A stretch of 64,000 nt of DNA from Caldicellulosiruptor acetigenus (GTDB lineage: Bacteria; Bacillota; Thermoanaerobacteria; Caldicellulosiruptorales; Caldicellulosiruptoraceae). Positions 27,161-34,773 of the stretch are shown piece by piece (the stretch's first letter is position 1; every line of letters begins with the position of its first letter). The notes under the pieces were generated by a model. The model did no database searches. It was given only the letters and a program-made list of their open reading frames with translations, and had not been told where the DNA came from. Made by a program: the position numbers and the translations under genes. The stretch spans positions 1,925,501 to 1,989,500 of the forward strand of contig NZ_CP113866.1 of assembly GCF_026914305.1 (NCBI RefSeq), in the 5' to 3' direction.

Positions 27161-27312
27161 ACTTTTTTAGCACTTTTTTAGCAAGGCTGTAGTGTAGACA
27201 CCACAAGGTTTAAAAGCTTTTTCTATAACTTTTTTAGCTTTGCCTGCTAAAAAAGTGGGTATCTTAAACTCCTTGATATTCCTAATCCCCCGACTTTTTT
27301 AGCTTTTTTAGC
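27161..27312. repeat. Right cluster of ACTTTTTTAGC 11-mers
   Basis: Exact copies at 27161-27171 and 27172-27182 form a perfect tandem. Others are at 27228-27238, 27246-27256 (inverted, making a hairpin with the previous copy) and 27293-27303, followed by a 9-base partial copy. The word matches the left cluster at 22953-23108, so the two clusters flank the helicase-primase-XRE module. Confidence 0.85.
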
Positions 27313-27340
27313 ATTTTTAGTATGGATAATTTTTTAATCT

Positions 27341-28276
27341 CTATCCAGTTATCTTTTTGACCACTCTCTTTATTTGCTCTCTGTACTTGCTGCCATACTT
27401 TTGCACCATGGACAGATGAGAAAGACAAAAAACAAAATAGTCTTTGAGAAGTCTGACATTGTAAACTGTGAGGTTATCCCAGTGCCTTTCAATAAACTCT
27501 TCCACTTCCCACTTGGCAGCAAGAAGTTTCATTCTATCCTGTTCGCCTTGCTGTTTTAACATTCTCAGCTTGTCCAATTGTGGAATTAAAGACAGGATTT
27601 CAAGCTGTTTTCTTTTCTCCTCTCTTGCAATAACTGCAGTTTCAACTGGAGATGAAAAGTAACCATTGCCCGTTGCTACATGCACCGCTGGACAGGATAT
27701 GAAAATTGTCAAATCATCAAGGTCTGCCTCAAACTGTTCTTGTCTCATCTTGGCTATTATCTTCCTTCTTGCACTTCTGAACACCTTATCGCTGGCAGGT
27801 GGATTTTTTCCTGTGGAGATGTAGTATAAAACCCTCTCTTTTTCCTCATCGGTCAAAGCATCAAAATACCTTTGAAGCCTATCAAGAGTATCTTTTCTGA
27901 TTACTTCTCTTTCGACTGAATAACCATCTGAGATTATATCTCCAACTGTAGATGTATCTTCTTCTGGTTCTTTTGATACTGGACTGTCCAAAGAGATGGC
28001 AGAAGATAATTTGTACTTTGGCAAGCTTCTTTTTATCCTGCTTTCAATCACCTTGCAAGCATAGGTTGAAAATGTTACTCCTAAACTGGGATTAAAGTTT
28101 TTAGCTGCCACAACCAAACCAAAGTAACCCTCACTAATAAGGTCATCAACTTCATACATGTAGCCCTTAGGACATGGCATAAACTTGTTTGCCACATGAT
28201 ACACAAGCTTTAAATTGTCGGCAATTAGAAGCTGCCTTTGTGCCTTGTCAAGCTGTTTAGTTACTGCCTGCTGCAT
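27341..28276 (-). CDS. Element-encoded sigma-70-like factor
   Basis: A 311-residue protein. Its first 90 residues match sigma region 2: NLKLVYHVANKF, then VDDLISEGYFGLVVAAKNF and FSTYACKVIESRIKR, the -10-binding part. Region 3/4 is harder to see. A weak region-4-like helix pair may lie at about 130-170, and the last 140 residues are unlike standard sigma factors. The start has AAAGGAGTG upstream. It may direct RNA polymerase to element genes, or be a sigma-like regulator. The 11-mer cluster lies just past its 3' end. Confidence 0.75.
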   Translation of the reverse strand: MQQAVTKQLDKAQRQLLIADNLKLVYHVANKFMPCPKGYMYEVDDLISEGYFGLVVAAKNFNPSLGVTFSTYACKVIESRIKRSLPKYKLSSAISLDSPVSKEPEEDTSTVGDIISDGYSVEREVIRKDTLDRLQRYFDALTDEEKERVLYYISTGKNPPASDKVFRSARRKIIAKMRQEQFEADLDDLTIFISCPAVHVATGNGYFSSPVETAVIAREEKRKQLEILSLIPQLDKLRMLKQQGEQDRMKLLAAKWEVEEFIERHWDNLTVYNVRLLKDYFVFCLSHLSMVQKYGSKYREQIKRVVKKITG

Positions 28277-28305
28277 TTGTTATTAACACTCCTTTGGTTG
28301 TAAGC

Positions 28306-28791
28306 TTAGTTTATAACAGTAGCCTCATCTGATTCATGGAGTGCTTGGACAATTTCCCACATCCTCTGGAGAAGTTCCTCGCTGTGCTCGTCTTTTTTAT
28401 CATCAAGTCCAAGAGCAAGTCTCTGTCCTTTTTGGACCTTCTCAACCACGTTAGAAAGCTTTTCAAGTGCATAAATGTTTATCTTGCCTTCCTTGGTCTT
28501 GATGGTCTTATCATCATTTAGAGCTTCCCACACCAATTCAAGCAGTCTGTCCCAAAACTCAACATGCAAAGTATTATAGTCGCTTGCTTTCTCTATCTGC
28601 TTTTGTAGTGTCTTTTCAACTATAAGCTTGCTCTTAGTTCTCTCCACTTGTCTTTTTTCTTGTGTCCAACCCTTTGCCTTATTGCGCAAAAGTCCATAGC
28701 TTATATTTTTAGCCTCTGCAAACTCTTTAAGTGTTCTGTAATCGCCCGTTAAAAACTCACGTTTCAAGCTTTCCCAATCATAACAAAACAT
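28306..28791 (-). CDS. Small-terminase-like helix-turn-helix protein
   Basis: A 161-residue protein. The N-terminal 40 residues (WESLKREFLTGDYRTLKEFAEA, then a second helix with YGLLRNKAKGW) look like the DNA-recognition helix-turn-helix of phage small terminase subunits. The rest is helical and could form an oligomerisation coil. No large terminase follows, so it would have to work with a helper phage if it is a terminase. It could equally be an unrelated regulator. It is in line with the sigma-like gene, 29 bases before it. Confidence 0.55.
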   Translation of the reverse strand: MFCYDWESLKREFLTGDYRTLKEFAEAKNISYGLLRNKAKGWTQEKRQVERTKSKLIVEKTLQKQIEKASDYNTLHVEFWDRLLELVWEALNDDKTIKTKEGKINIYALEKLSNVVEKVQKGQRLALGLDDKKDEHSEELLQRMWEIVQALHESDEATVIN

Positions 28792-28969
28792 CTTGGTACC
28801 ACCTCAAACTTATGTTCTACTTTGATTATACCACCTACAAAGCTGCCATGTCGAATTTTGTCATAAGTTTGCTATGGATTTGCAATAAAAAAGGTACCCC
28901 CAAAATGGGATACCCCCTTTTGCGAAATAAAACGAACTTTGTGCGTGCTGACCTGCCCCGCACGGTCTG

Positions 28970-29197
28970 TTAAGCTTTGCCAAAATTTTTGATTCCCCTC
29001 TCCCCCCTGCCTCTTATTATCCTCAAATGCTTTGGTCTTTCTTTAACTCTTATGGTCTTGCCTGTCTCCTCATCAAACAAAAACTTTTTGCCCTGGCTGT
29101 CTTGATATAACCTATAAGTTTTAAGTCCAAGCTCTTTTGCCATCTCCTCGGCTAAAGAAGGCTTGCCCTCAAATCTTCTTAGCTGGCTAATTGTGAG
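28970..29197 (-). pseudogene. 3' part of an IS256-split gene
   Basis: This is the C-terminal half (about 75 residues) of a 212-residue gene that was cut by the IS256 element at 29206-30512. The frame runs from the left target-duplication copy to 28970. It begins in frame with the residues after Met137 of the other half (LTISQLRRFEG). The end is basic (RIIRGRGERGIKNFGKA), which suggests nucleic-acid binding. I do not recognise the family. The ATG within the duplicated CATGTGAT could still serve as a start for the fragment, but no ribosome site precedes it. Confidence 0.8.
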
Positions 29198-29205
29198 CAT
29201 GTGAT

Positions 29206-30512
29206 GGGAGTTAAAATAAAATTGTGTCTACTGTATAATTAGTATTGAGTAATAACCAAAGGGGGTTTACAAACATGGAGAAAAATGAAATTTTTGAAAC
29301 TGCAAAAAACATGGCTATTGAACAAGTTCTAAACATGTATTGTTCCAAAGATGACCCTACTCGCCCAGCTTTAAAGCAACTTTTAGAAAACTTGCTCGAG
29401 TGGTTTATGTTGTCTGAAAGAAATATTTATCTTGCTAAAAACCAAAATGACAAAGGTAATGGTTTTTACGATAGAACACTCGCAACCTCTGTTGGAACAC
29501 TCGAGATTTCTGTGCCAAGAGCTCGCTCCGGAAATTTTAGACCTTCTATTCTACCTGAACCATATAAAAGAGTTGATGATTCTTACACCGCCCTACTTAT
29601 GTCTTTAGTCGCAAGCGGTTATTCTGAAAGCTCTCTCCTTCAAACATTGAAAAACTTAAATCTTCCTTATTCCGAAAACGAAATCCTAAAAATCAAAGAA
29701 GACCTCAAAAATGAACTTCAATTATTTAAACAAAGAGAATTACCTTCAAGTGCCTTCGCACTTATTATTGATGGTTACCACTGTGAAATCAAAGATAATT
29801 CTAAGGTTAAACAGGCTACTTGTTATGTTGTGCTTGGTATCGACTTAGAAGGTAAAAAAGACATTTTTGGTGTTTACACTTTCTTCGGCAAAGAAAATAA
29901 GGCTGATTGGACAAAAGTATTTGAAGACTTAATTACAAGAGGTCTTAAGGAAGTTCTAATTGTCATAAGCGATGACTTTCCTGGCATCATAGACGCTGTC
30001 AAACTTGCTTATCCTCTTACAGACCATCAACTATGTTTTGTCCACCTTCAACGCAACGTTAGAAAACATATGTCAAAAGAAGACGCTTCAGCTTTTAACA
30101 AAAGTTTAGACAAACTTAGAATTTCTTCATCTGATTTTGATGAAGCTGTATTGAAATTTAAAGAACTTTGTAAAGAATACCTTGTAAAATATCCTCGCTT
30201 TGTCAAGGGAATATCCGAAAAAGCAGAGTTCTATCTTGCCCATATGAAATATCCTGAAGAATTAAGAAAGCATATTTATACCACAAACGCTGTTGAAAGT
30301 ATCAACAGTATAATTGAGAAAATTAGAGTAAATTCAGGTGGGTATTTTCAGTCTATTGATGTTTTAGAAATTAATGTTTACTTACAACGTGAGAATTTAC
30401 GCCGCACAAAATGGAAAAATGGAGTTCCCAGTATTAGAAAATGTCTTAATAATATAACCCAACTTTACAACTTACGTTATAAATTGGAAACACAAAATTC
30501 TTGACAAGTCTC
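29206..30512 (+). mobile_element. IS256-family insertion sequence, 1.3 kb, with 8-bp target duplication
   Basis: The element starts GGGAGTTAAAATAAAATTGTGT and ends ACACAAAATTCTTGACAAGTCTC, imperfect inverted ends typical of the family. The 8-bp word CATGTGAT stands directly on both sides (29198-29205 and 30513-30520). Removing the element with one copy restores a continuous reading frame on the minus strand. The intact transposase and clean duplication point to a recent insertion. Degenerate relatives are at 40932-42241 and 5352-5690. Confidence 0.92.
29275..30504 (+). CDS. IS256-family transposase (mutator type)
   Basis: A 409-residue DDE transposase. IIDGYHCEIKD gives the first Asp, SDDFPGIIDAV the second, and TTNAVESINSIIEKIR the late Glu; the CFVHLQRNVRKH segment is also typical. 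I start at the ATG at 29275 behind AAAGGGGG, not at the longer TTG frame from 29245. It is intact and opposite in strand to the element genes around it. Unlike its neighbours it has two decayed copies in this window. Confidence 0.95.
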   Translation: MEKNEIFETAKNMAIEQVLNMYCSKDDPTRPALKQLLENLLEWFMLSERNIYLAKNQNDKGNGFYDRTLATSVGTLEISVPRARSGNFRPSILPEPYKRVDDSYTALLMSLVASGYSESSLLQTLKNLNLPYSENEILKIKEDLKNELQLFKQRELPSSAFALIIDGYHCEIKDNSKVKQATCYVVLGIDLEGKKDIFGVYTFFGKENKADWTKVFEDLITRGLKEVLIVISDDFPGIIDAVKLAYPLTDHQLCFVHLQRNVRKHMSKEDASAFNKSLDKLRISSSDFDEAVLKFKELCKEYLVKYPRFVKGISEKAEFYLAHMKYPEELRKHIYTTNAVESINSIIEKIRVNSGGYFQSIDVLEINVYLQRENLRRTKWKNGVPSIRKCLNNITQLYNLRYKLETQNS

Positions 30513-30515
30513 CAT

Positions 30516-30923
30516 GTGATTGACAAGAAAGCTTTCTATGTCGTCATTGACATAGTCCCACAAAAATTCAATTATTGCCTCTCCAATAGGCTTGTCCATG
30601 TCATTTTTGTTGAGCATTTCTCTGGTTGTGTAGTAGTCCTTGATTGAATATTTGCGGCCTTTGTAAAACTTCTTGATAGGGAAAAGCTGCATAAACTCCT
30701 TAGGTGTTAATTGTGCCATGCTCTGAATTATCAACCATTCAAGTGAAAGGTCCGCTTTTACACCTTCAATTGTGATAATCTCAGCTCTTGGCTTGGTATT
30801 TATATATTTGACGCCATAAAAAGCTATCTTCTTCACAATCTCCCCTGCGTCATCTTCTCCAAACCTAAAACTTGATAGTATTCTGTCCATTGCTTTGAGA
30901 TATAAAAGGTGATTGGCTTTCAT
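30516..30923 (-). pseudogene. 5' part of an IS256-split gene
   Basis: The first 136 codons of a 212-residue gene end in the right copy of the target duplication. After that the frame runs on into the insertion sequence for 12 foreign residues and stops at 30477. The intact part is a soluble, mixed alpha/beta segment with no motif I know (FRFGEDDAGEIVKKIAFYG; LTPKEFMQLFPIKKFYKG). In the uninterrupted element it would lie between the 30991 gene and the small-terminase-like gene on the same strand. Function unknown. Confidence 0.8.
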
Positions 30924-30990
30924 AGAGCTTTAACCCCCCTTTTTGTTTTTTAAAGAAAGAATAGCCGACAGGACAGTATCCCATCGGCTT

Positions 30991-31509
30991 TTATCTTTTT
31001 TCTTCCCCAATACAAGGCTGGACCACAAGCCTAATACCGACAACATTATCGTGCTTATCTGTGTTCCTTAAAGCTTCTGGTATCTTAAAACCTCTTTGCT
31101 GCCAGTATTCTAATTCTTCCTCAATTGGTGGATATCTCAGCTCCATAAGGTAATCAATATCCTCATTGTTGATGCACTCTTTTAGGTATTCTAGTAGGAT
31201 TATTACTCTCAAAGTCTGAGCCTGCTCTCTTAAATCGCCCTTGCTTTGGTGCCTTTTGTAAAGTGAGACAAATAGGTCAATTCCATTGTCAAGAAATGCA
31301 ATGAGGGTTTTTCTGTAGTCCATATCAATGCTTGAAGCTATATTAAACCAGTGTGCTGTTTCAAGTTCTCTGTTGCTCTCTCTGTGGATAGTGTCAATTA
31401 GAATGGCTGTGGCACTTGTCAAAACCTCATCAAAGCTTTTACCACCCTCAACAAGCTTAGATAGGTGGTTGTAAACTGGTCTTGGCAGGTTAACTGTTAC
31501 CTTTGGCAT
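30991..31509 (-). CDS. Ribbon-helix-helix-like element protein, 172 residues
   Basis: The N-terminus MPKVTVNLPRPVYNHLSKLVEGG followed by SFDEVL looks like a ribbon-helix-helix DNA-binding arm. The remaining 120 residues are helical, acidic and of unknown family. An AAGGAGCG ribosome site precedes the ATG. It is the second gene after the strong minus promoter at 31763-31792 and lies upstream of the IS-split gene. It may be a regulator or partition-type protein; this is a guess from the N-terminus only. Confidence 0.65.
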   Translation of the reverse strand: MPKVTVNLPRPVYNHLSKLVEGGKSFDEVLTSATAILIDTIHRESNRELETAHWFNIASSIDMDYRKTLIAFLDNGIDLFVSLYKRHQSKGDLREQAQTLRVIILLEYLKECINNEDIDYLMELRYPPIEEELEYWQQRGFKIPEALRNTDKHDNVVGIRLVVQPCIGEEKR

Positions 31510-31526
31510 TTTAAAACCACGCTCCT

Positions 31527-31748
31527 TTATCCTTGATATGTGGCTTTGTAAAAAATTTTACTCATCAGCATATTCACAACAGTAATTGCACACTCCAGTT
31601 CATTCTTAAGAGCAATGGCTAAATCTCTCTCACCTTCCTCAAGTGGTTTGGTCATTAGCTTGTCCACCTCGTCACAATAATCAATAAGACTTGAACGCAT
31701 ATCCCAAAGTTTTTCATACATCTCTTTGTACATCTCCCTCATCTCCAT
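31527..31748 (-). CDS. Small hypothetical helical protein, 73 residues
   Basis: A 73-residue acidic, Met-rich helical protein (MREMYKEMYEKLWDM; DYCDEVDKLM). It is the first gene after a consensus promoter, only about 10 bases beyond the expected transcript start, so translation may begin with little or no ribosome site. Internal ATG codons give alternative starts. I know no family. It may be a small antirepressor or host-takeover peptide, but nothing in the sequence proves this. Confidence 0.6.
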   Translation of the reverse strand: MEMREMYKEMYEKLWDMRSSLIDYCDEVDKLMTKPLEEGERDLAIALKNELECAITVVNMLMSKIFYKATYQG

Positions 31749-31762
31749 TTAGTTTGTATCAC

Positions 31763-31792
31763 TATTATACACTGTGTTACACCTATTGTCAA
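31763..31792 (-). promoter_or_regulatory. Consensus sigma-A promoter, leftward
   Basis: On the minus strand a perfect TTGACA (31787-31792), a 17-base spacer and a perfect TATAAT (31763-31768). It would drive the long minus-strand gene row of the element. Its -35 box overlaps the -35 of the rightward promoter. Confidence 0.9.
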
Positions 31793-31814
31793 GAGTGTAG
31801 TAGAGTGATATAAT
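31786..31814 (+). promoter_or_regulatory. Sigma-A promoter, rightward (ribbon-helix-helix gene)
   Basis: TTGTCA (31786-31791), a 17-base spacer and a perfect TATAAT (31809-31814), 38 bases before the start of the small regulator gene. The -35 shares bases 31787-31791 with the opposing promoter, so the two probably exclude each other. Confidence 0.88.
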
Positions 31815-31851
31815 CAAAGAGAAAACAAAGATTTTGAAAGAAGGTGAGTAA

Positions 31852-32013
31852 ATGGCTGTATCAAAAAAAAACACTCGTGTGCTTGTAACAATGCCAAAGG
31901 AATTGAGAGAAAAGCTCCAAGAGATGGCCAACAAAGAAAACAGGACTTTGAGTAATTTCGTGCTGACTATTATTCAAAAATACCTTGAGGAATTAGAAAA
32001 ACACTCTTCATAA
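31852..32013 (+). CDS. Small ribbon-helix-helix regulator (Arc/CopG type), 53 residues
   Basis: A 53-codon plus-strand gene. The strand RVLVTMPKELREKLQEMA followed by RTLSNFVLTIIQKYLEEL is a textbook ribbon-helix-helix. AAGGTGAG precedes the ATG by 4 bases, and a strong promoter and a terminator enclose it. It is the only element gene on the plus strand apart from the IS256 transposase. It is placed to repress the overlapping leftward promoter and itself, in other words to act as a lysogeny or copy-control switch. That role is inferred. Confidence 0.88.
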   Translation: MAVSKKNTRVLVTMPKELREKLQEMANKENRTLSNFVLTIIQKYLEELEKHSS

Positions 32014-32017
32014 TTCA

Positions 32018-32045
32018 AAACCACCTTAATGGTGGTTTTTTCTTT
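32018..32045 (+). terminator. Terminator after the ribbon-helix-helix gene
   Basis: An 8-bp stem AAACCACC/GGTGGTTT with a 5-base loop, followed by TTTTCTTTTC, five bases after the stop. Confidence 0.88.
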
Positions 32046-32073
32046 TCTTTTTCTCACATTTATTTAAATAACT

Positions 32074-32126
32074 GCTTGGTTCGGGACCAAGAGGTCGCAG
32101 GTTCAAGTCCTGTCATCCCGACCATT
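32074..32126 (+). repeat. attR: 53-bp direct repeat of the tRNA-Pro 3' part
   Basis: A perfect copy of 21826-21878. It lacks the 5' half of tRNA-Pro and so is not a tRNA gene. The next base is the last base of the sigK stop codon, so the element separated tRNA-Pro from sigK. Confidence 0.95.
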
Positions 32127-32792
32127 TTATATACCATCACTTAAATTCTGAAGCTCGCCATAGAGCTTTTGAAGTGCCTTTTTCTCTATTCGTGAGACGT
32201 ATGAACGGGAAATGCCAAGCAGGGTTGCAACCTCCATCTGTGTTCTTTCTATGCCATTTTTAAGCCCGTATCTGAGCTCAATAATCTTCTTTTCGCGACC
32301 TTTTAAAATTTTGTCAAGCTTTTTCAAAAGATTTTTTATCTGGATTTTTAAGTCAACCTGCTCGTCTATGTCGTCCTGGTCGTTTTGCAAAACGTCCATT
32401 AAAGTTATCTCATTTCCGTCTTTGTCGCTACCAATCGGATTTTCAAGTGAAAGCTGGGACAAAAATTTTTTGTTTTGTCTTAAATACATCAGTATCTCGT
32501 TCTCGATACATTTTGCCGCATATGTGGAAAGCTTTGTGGACTTAGCTTTAGAATAAGTCTCAATCGCTTTTATAAGACCAATTGTGCCAACAGAAATGAT
32601 ATCATCTGTTAAATTGGGGAATGAAAATGTGTATTTTTTGGCTATATGCGCAACAAGACGCAGATTTTTTTCAATGAGAATATTTCGCGCCTCTTTGCAG
32701 CCTTCCCACATCTTGTTCAGATACATTTCTTCTTCTTCAGAAGACATCGGTTGGGGGAATGAGCTTTGATTTTCGATGTAAAACATTATCAA
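32127..32792 (-). CDS. sigK: RNA polymerase sporulation sigma factor SigK-like
   Basis: A 221-residue sigma factor with region 2 (NLRLVAHIAKKY, ISVGTIGLIKAIETYS, KLSTYAAKCIENEIL) and region 4 (TQMEVATLLGISRSYVSRIEKKAL). Its size and the FPQPMSSEEEEMYLNKM start are close to the SigK of spore formers, including the IENEILM segment. SigK is the late mother-cell factor. The gene is uninterrupted here, unlike strains of Bacillus in which an element splits it. The integrated element lies directly after its stop codon. Whether this organism sporulates is not shown. Confidence 0.9.
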   Translation of the reverse strand: MIMFYIENQSSFPQPMSSEEEEMYLNKMWEGCKEARNILIEKNLRLVAHIAKKYTFSFPNLTDDIISVGTIGLIKAIETYSKAKSTKLSTYAAKCIENEILMYLRQNKKFLSQLSLENPIGSDKDGNEITLMDVLQNDQDDIDEQVDLKIQIKNLLKKLDKILKGREKKIIELRYGLKNGIERTQMEVATLLGISRSYVSRIEKKALQKLYGELQNLSDGI

Positions 32793-32872
32793 GAGCCCCC
32801 ATTACATTTTTTAAGCTCAGCATACAATTATATGCTCATTCCCCCATTTTGTTGCATGTCCACCATTAATTT

Positions 32873-34120
32873 TTAACTTTCTATTTTCTTTCTTAGCATT
32901 GCAAACTCTACAACAGGTCTGTCAAATTTTATTTTTGTAAGCTGCTGTGCATGAGGAACAACCTCCAAGGGATTTCCTTCGAGGTCATAAATTCTATCTA
33001 GCCTCTGAACAAAATATGTCCCGTTTGGGAGCATAACCTCAACAGTATCTCCTTTGAAAAACCTGTTTCTTTGCTCAACTACAGCCCAGTCGTCACCCAA
33101 AACCTCTTTGACAATCCCGACAAATTCATATTCTCTGACATATTTGCTTGACTCAAATCTATAGTCGTCATGATCTGGCTTTCCAAAATAAAAGTTTGTT
33201 GTGTAACTTCTGTGAGAACACTTTGCAATCTCTTCAAGCCACTGAGGTTCTGGCTCAAAATGTTCAGGGTCTTTTATAAACTTGTCAATTGCTTTTCTGT
33301 ACACACTTACAACTGTTGCAACGTAGAAACTACTTTTCATCCTTCCTTCAATCTTAAAAGCATCAATCCCTGAAAAAACAAGCTTGTCAATATGCTCAAC
33401 CATGCAAAGATCTTTTGAGTTAAAGATATAAGTGCCATCAACATCTTCAAACACCTCAAAATACTGGCCTGGTCTTTTTTCTTCCATGACATAATATTTA
33501 TACCTGCACGGATGAGCGCACTCGCCCCTGTTTGCGTCTCTGTATGTCATATACGCGCTTAAAAAACATCTGCCTGAATATGAAATGCAGACCGCCCCAT
33601 GGACAAAAGCCTCAAGCTCAAGGCTCTCAGGGATATTTTCTCTTATTTCTCTGATTTCATCCAAAGACAGCTCTCTTGCAAGCACAATTCTTTTTGCACC
33701 AAGCTGATGCCAAAAACGGGCAGATTCATAGTTTGTTGTATTTGCCTGGGTGCTTATATGAATAGGTATCCCAAGCTTTTTGGCTTTCATGAATACCCCT
33801 GGGTCGGACACAATTATTCCGTCAAATTCAAAGTTTTTTATAATGTCAAAAAACTCATCTATTTTCTTAATATCTTCATTCCTTGCGAATATGTTAGCTG
33901 TAAGATACACCTTTTTGCCATGTTTATGTGCAAAATCAATGCCCTCTTTCATCTCATCAAAATCAAAATTGCCCGCATATTTTCTGAGCCCAAATTCTCT
34001 ACCGCCAATATACACGCTGTCTGCGCCGTACAAAATTGCAGTTTTGAGCTTTTCCAAATCACCCGCAGGTGCAACAAGTTCAGGCTTTTTTATATTCATC
34101 ATCTTTTCAAAAACCTCCAC
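32873..34120 (-). CDS. trhP: U32-family protein, tRNA uridine hydroxylation (TrhP-like)
   Basis: A 415-residue U32 peptidase-family protein with the signature SGRCFLSAYMTYRDANRGEC near residue 180 and Cys residues for an iron-sulphur site. U32 members TrhP/YrrO make 5-hydroxyuridine at tRNA position 34 from prephenate. The next gene upstream encodes the TrmR-like methyltransferase that acts on this product, which supports that role over peptidase activity. The frame opens with GTG. The ATG at 34102, eleven bases after GGAGG, is also possible. No second U32 gene (trhP1) is present. Confidence 0.87.
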   Translation of the reverse strand: MEVFEKMMNIKKPELVAPAGDLEKLKTAILYGADSVYIGGREFGLRKYAGNFDFDEMKEGIDFAHKHGKKVYLTANIFARNEDIKKIDEFFDIIKNFEFDGIIVSDPGVFMKAKKLGIPIHISTQANTTNYESARFWHQLGAKRIVLARELSLDEIREIRENIPESLELEAFVHGAVCISYSGRCFLSAYMTYRDANRGECAHPCRYKYYVMEEKRPGQYFEVFEDVDGTYIFNSKDLCMVEHIDKLVFSGIDAFKIEGRMKSSFYVATVVSVYRKAIDKFIKDPEHFEPEPQWLEEIAKCSHRSYTTNFYFGKPDHDDYRFESSKYVREYEFVGIVKEVLGDDWAVVEQRNRFFKGDTVEVMLPNGTYFVQRLDRIYDLEGNPLEVVPHAQQLTKIKFDRPVVEFAMLRKKIES

Positions 34121-34131
34121 AAACTTTTCTT

Positions 34132-34770
34132 CTACTTTCTTACGGCTATCAAGACCCCGTCGCTGATGGGAAGAAGTGTCATTACAAAGTCAGGGTCATC
34201 TTCTATCATTTTTATGAACTTGTTCATTCTCTTTGCAATTGTTATCATCCTTCTCTTAAGATATCTTCTTCCTACAACCATTCCTTTAAAAAGCACGTTG
34301 TCACATATAAGGAGGCAGTTTTTAGCCATCTTCTCTTTGGTAAGGTTGAAATAATCAATATACTGAGCTTTTGCGGCATCAAAAAATATCATGTCAAACT
34401 CACCTTCAATTGCCGCCAGCACCTCTTCCGCCTCACCACCAATAATAACTATTTTGTCCTGAGCACCAAATTCCTTTATATTTTTTTTAGCTTCCATAAC
34501 CATGTCGAAATCCATCTCTATTGTAATAATCTTTGCTTCAGGAAAGCCTATGTGCATGGACAGCGCTGAAAACCCTACTGCAGTGCCAATCTCCAATATT
34601 CTCTTTGGTTTTCTCAGCATTGAAAGTATTGTCAAAAGCCGTGATACCTCTCTTGAAACTATTGGTATATTTCTCTTTTGAGCCTCTTTTTCAATCTTGG
34701 AAAGTCTTGGGTCCATATTTGTAAGCTTGCTTCTTATAAACTGGTTCAAAATGTCCTGCGATATATCCAT
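34132..34770 (-). CDS. trmR: tRNA 5-hydroxyuridine methyltransferase (TrmR-like O-methyltransferase)
   Basis: A 212-residue class I O-methyltransferase. Motif I is ILEIGTAVGFSALSM near residue 58, followed by IITIEMD and the metal-site DMIFFDAAKAQY. TrmR methylates 5-hydroxyuridine to 5-methoxyuridine at the tRNA wobble position. The order mltG-trmR-trhP on the minus strand equals yrrL-yrrM-yrrN/O of Bacillus, so the call rests on context as well as family. It lies 3 bases after mltG and 11 before trhP. Confidence 0.87.
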   Translation of the reverse strand: MDISQDILNQFIRSKLTNMDPRLSKIEKEAQKRNIPIVSREVSRLLTILSMLRKPKRILEIGTAVGFSALSMHIGFPEAKIITIEMDFDMVMEAKKNIKEFGAQDKIVIIGGEAEEVLAAIEGEFDMIFFDAAKAQYIDYFNLTKEKMAKNCLLICDNVLFKGMVVGRRYLKRRMITIAKRMNKFIKMIEDDPDFVMTLLPISDGVLIAVRK

Positions 34771-34773
34771 TTT

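Larger units (their letters stand above)
21826..32126. mobile_element. 10.2-kb integrative element in tRNA-Pro (satellite-like)
   Basis: Perfect 53-bp repeats bound the unit. Gene order from attL: tyrosine integrase, DUF3987 protein, primase-polymerase, XRE regulator (all minus); a 1.6-kb repeat-rich gap; sigma-like factor, small-terminase-like protein, an IS256-split gene, two small genes (all minus); and a ribbon-helix-helix gene (plus) next to attR. There are no capsid, portal, tail, relaxase or secretion genes. Integration plus replication plus a small-terminase-like protein, with no structural genes, resembles phage-inducible islands (satellites). That label is inference. Alternatives are a decayed prophage or a mobilisable element. 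Confidence 0.85.

Noticed and set aside
28886..28925. Repeated GGGGTA-type words upstream of the split gene region
   Set aside because: Only two imperfect copies, with no consistent stem; could be chance.
32074..32126. Second tRNA-Pro gene
   Set aside because: Only the 3' part from the anticodon stem on is present; acceptor 5' strand and D arm are missing. It is attR.
33599..34569. Long plus-strand frames of 251 and 166 codons
   Set aside because: They are antisense to the U32 and TrmR-like genes, whose family motifs are clear on the minus strand.
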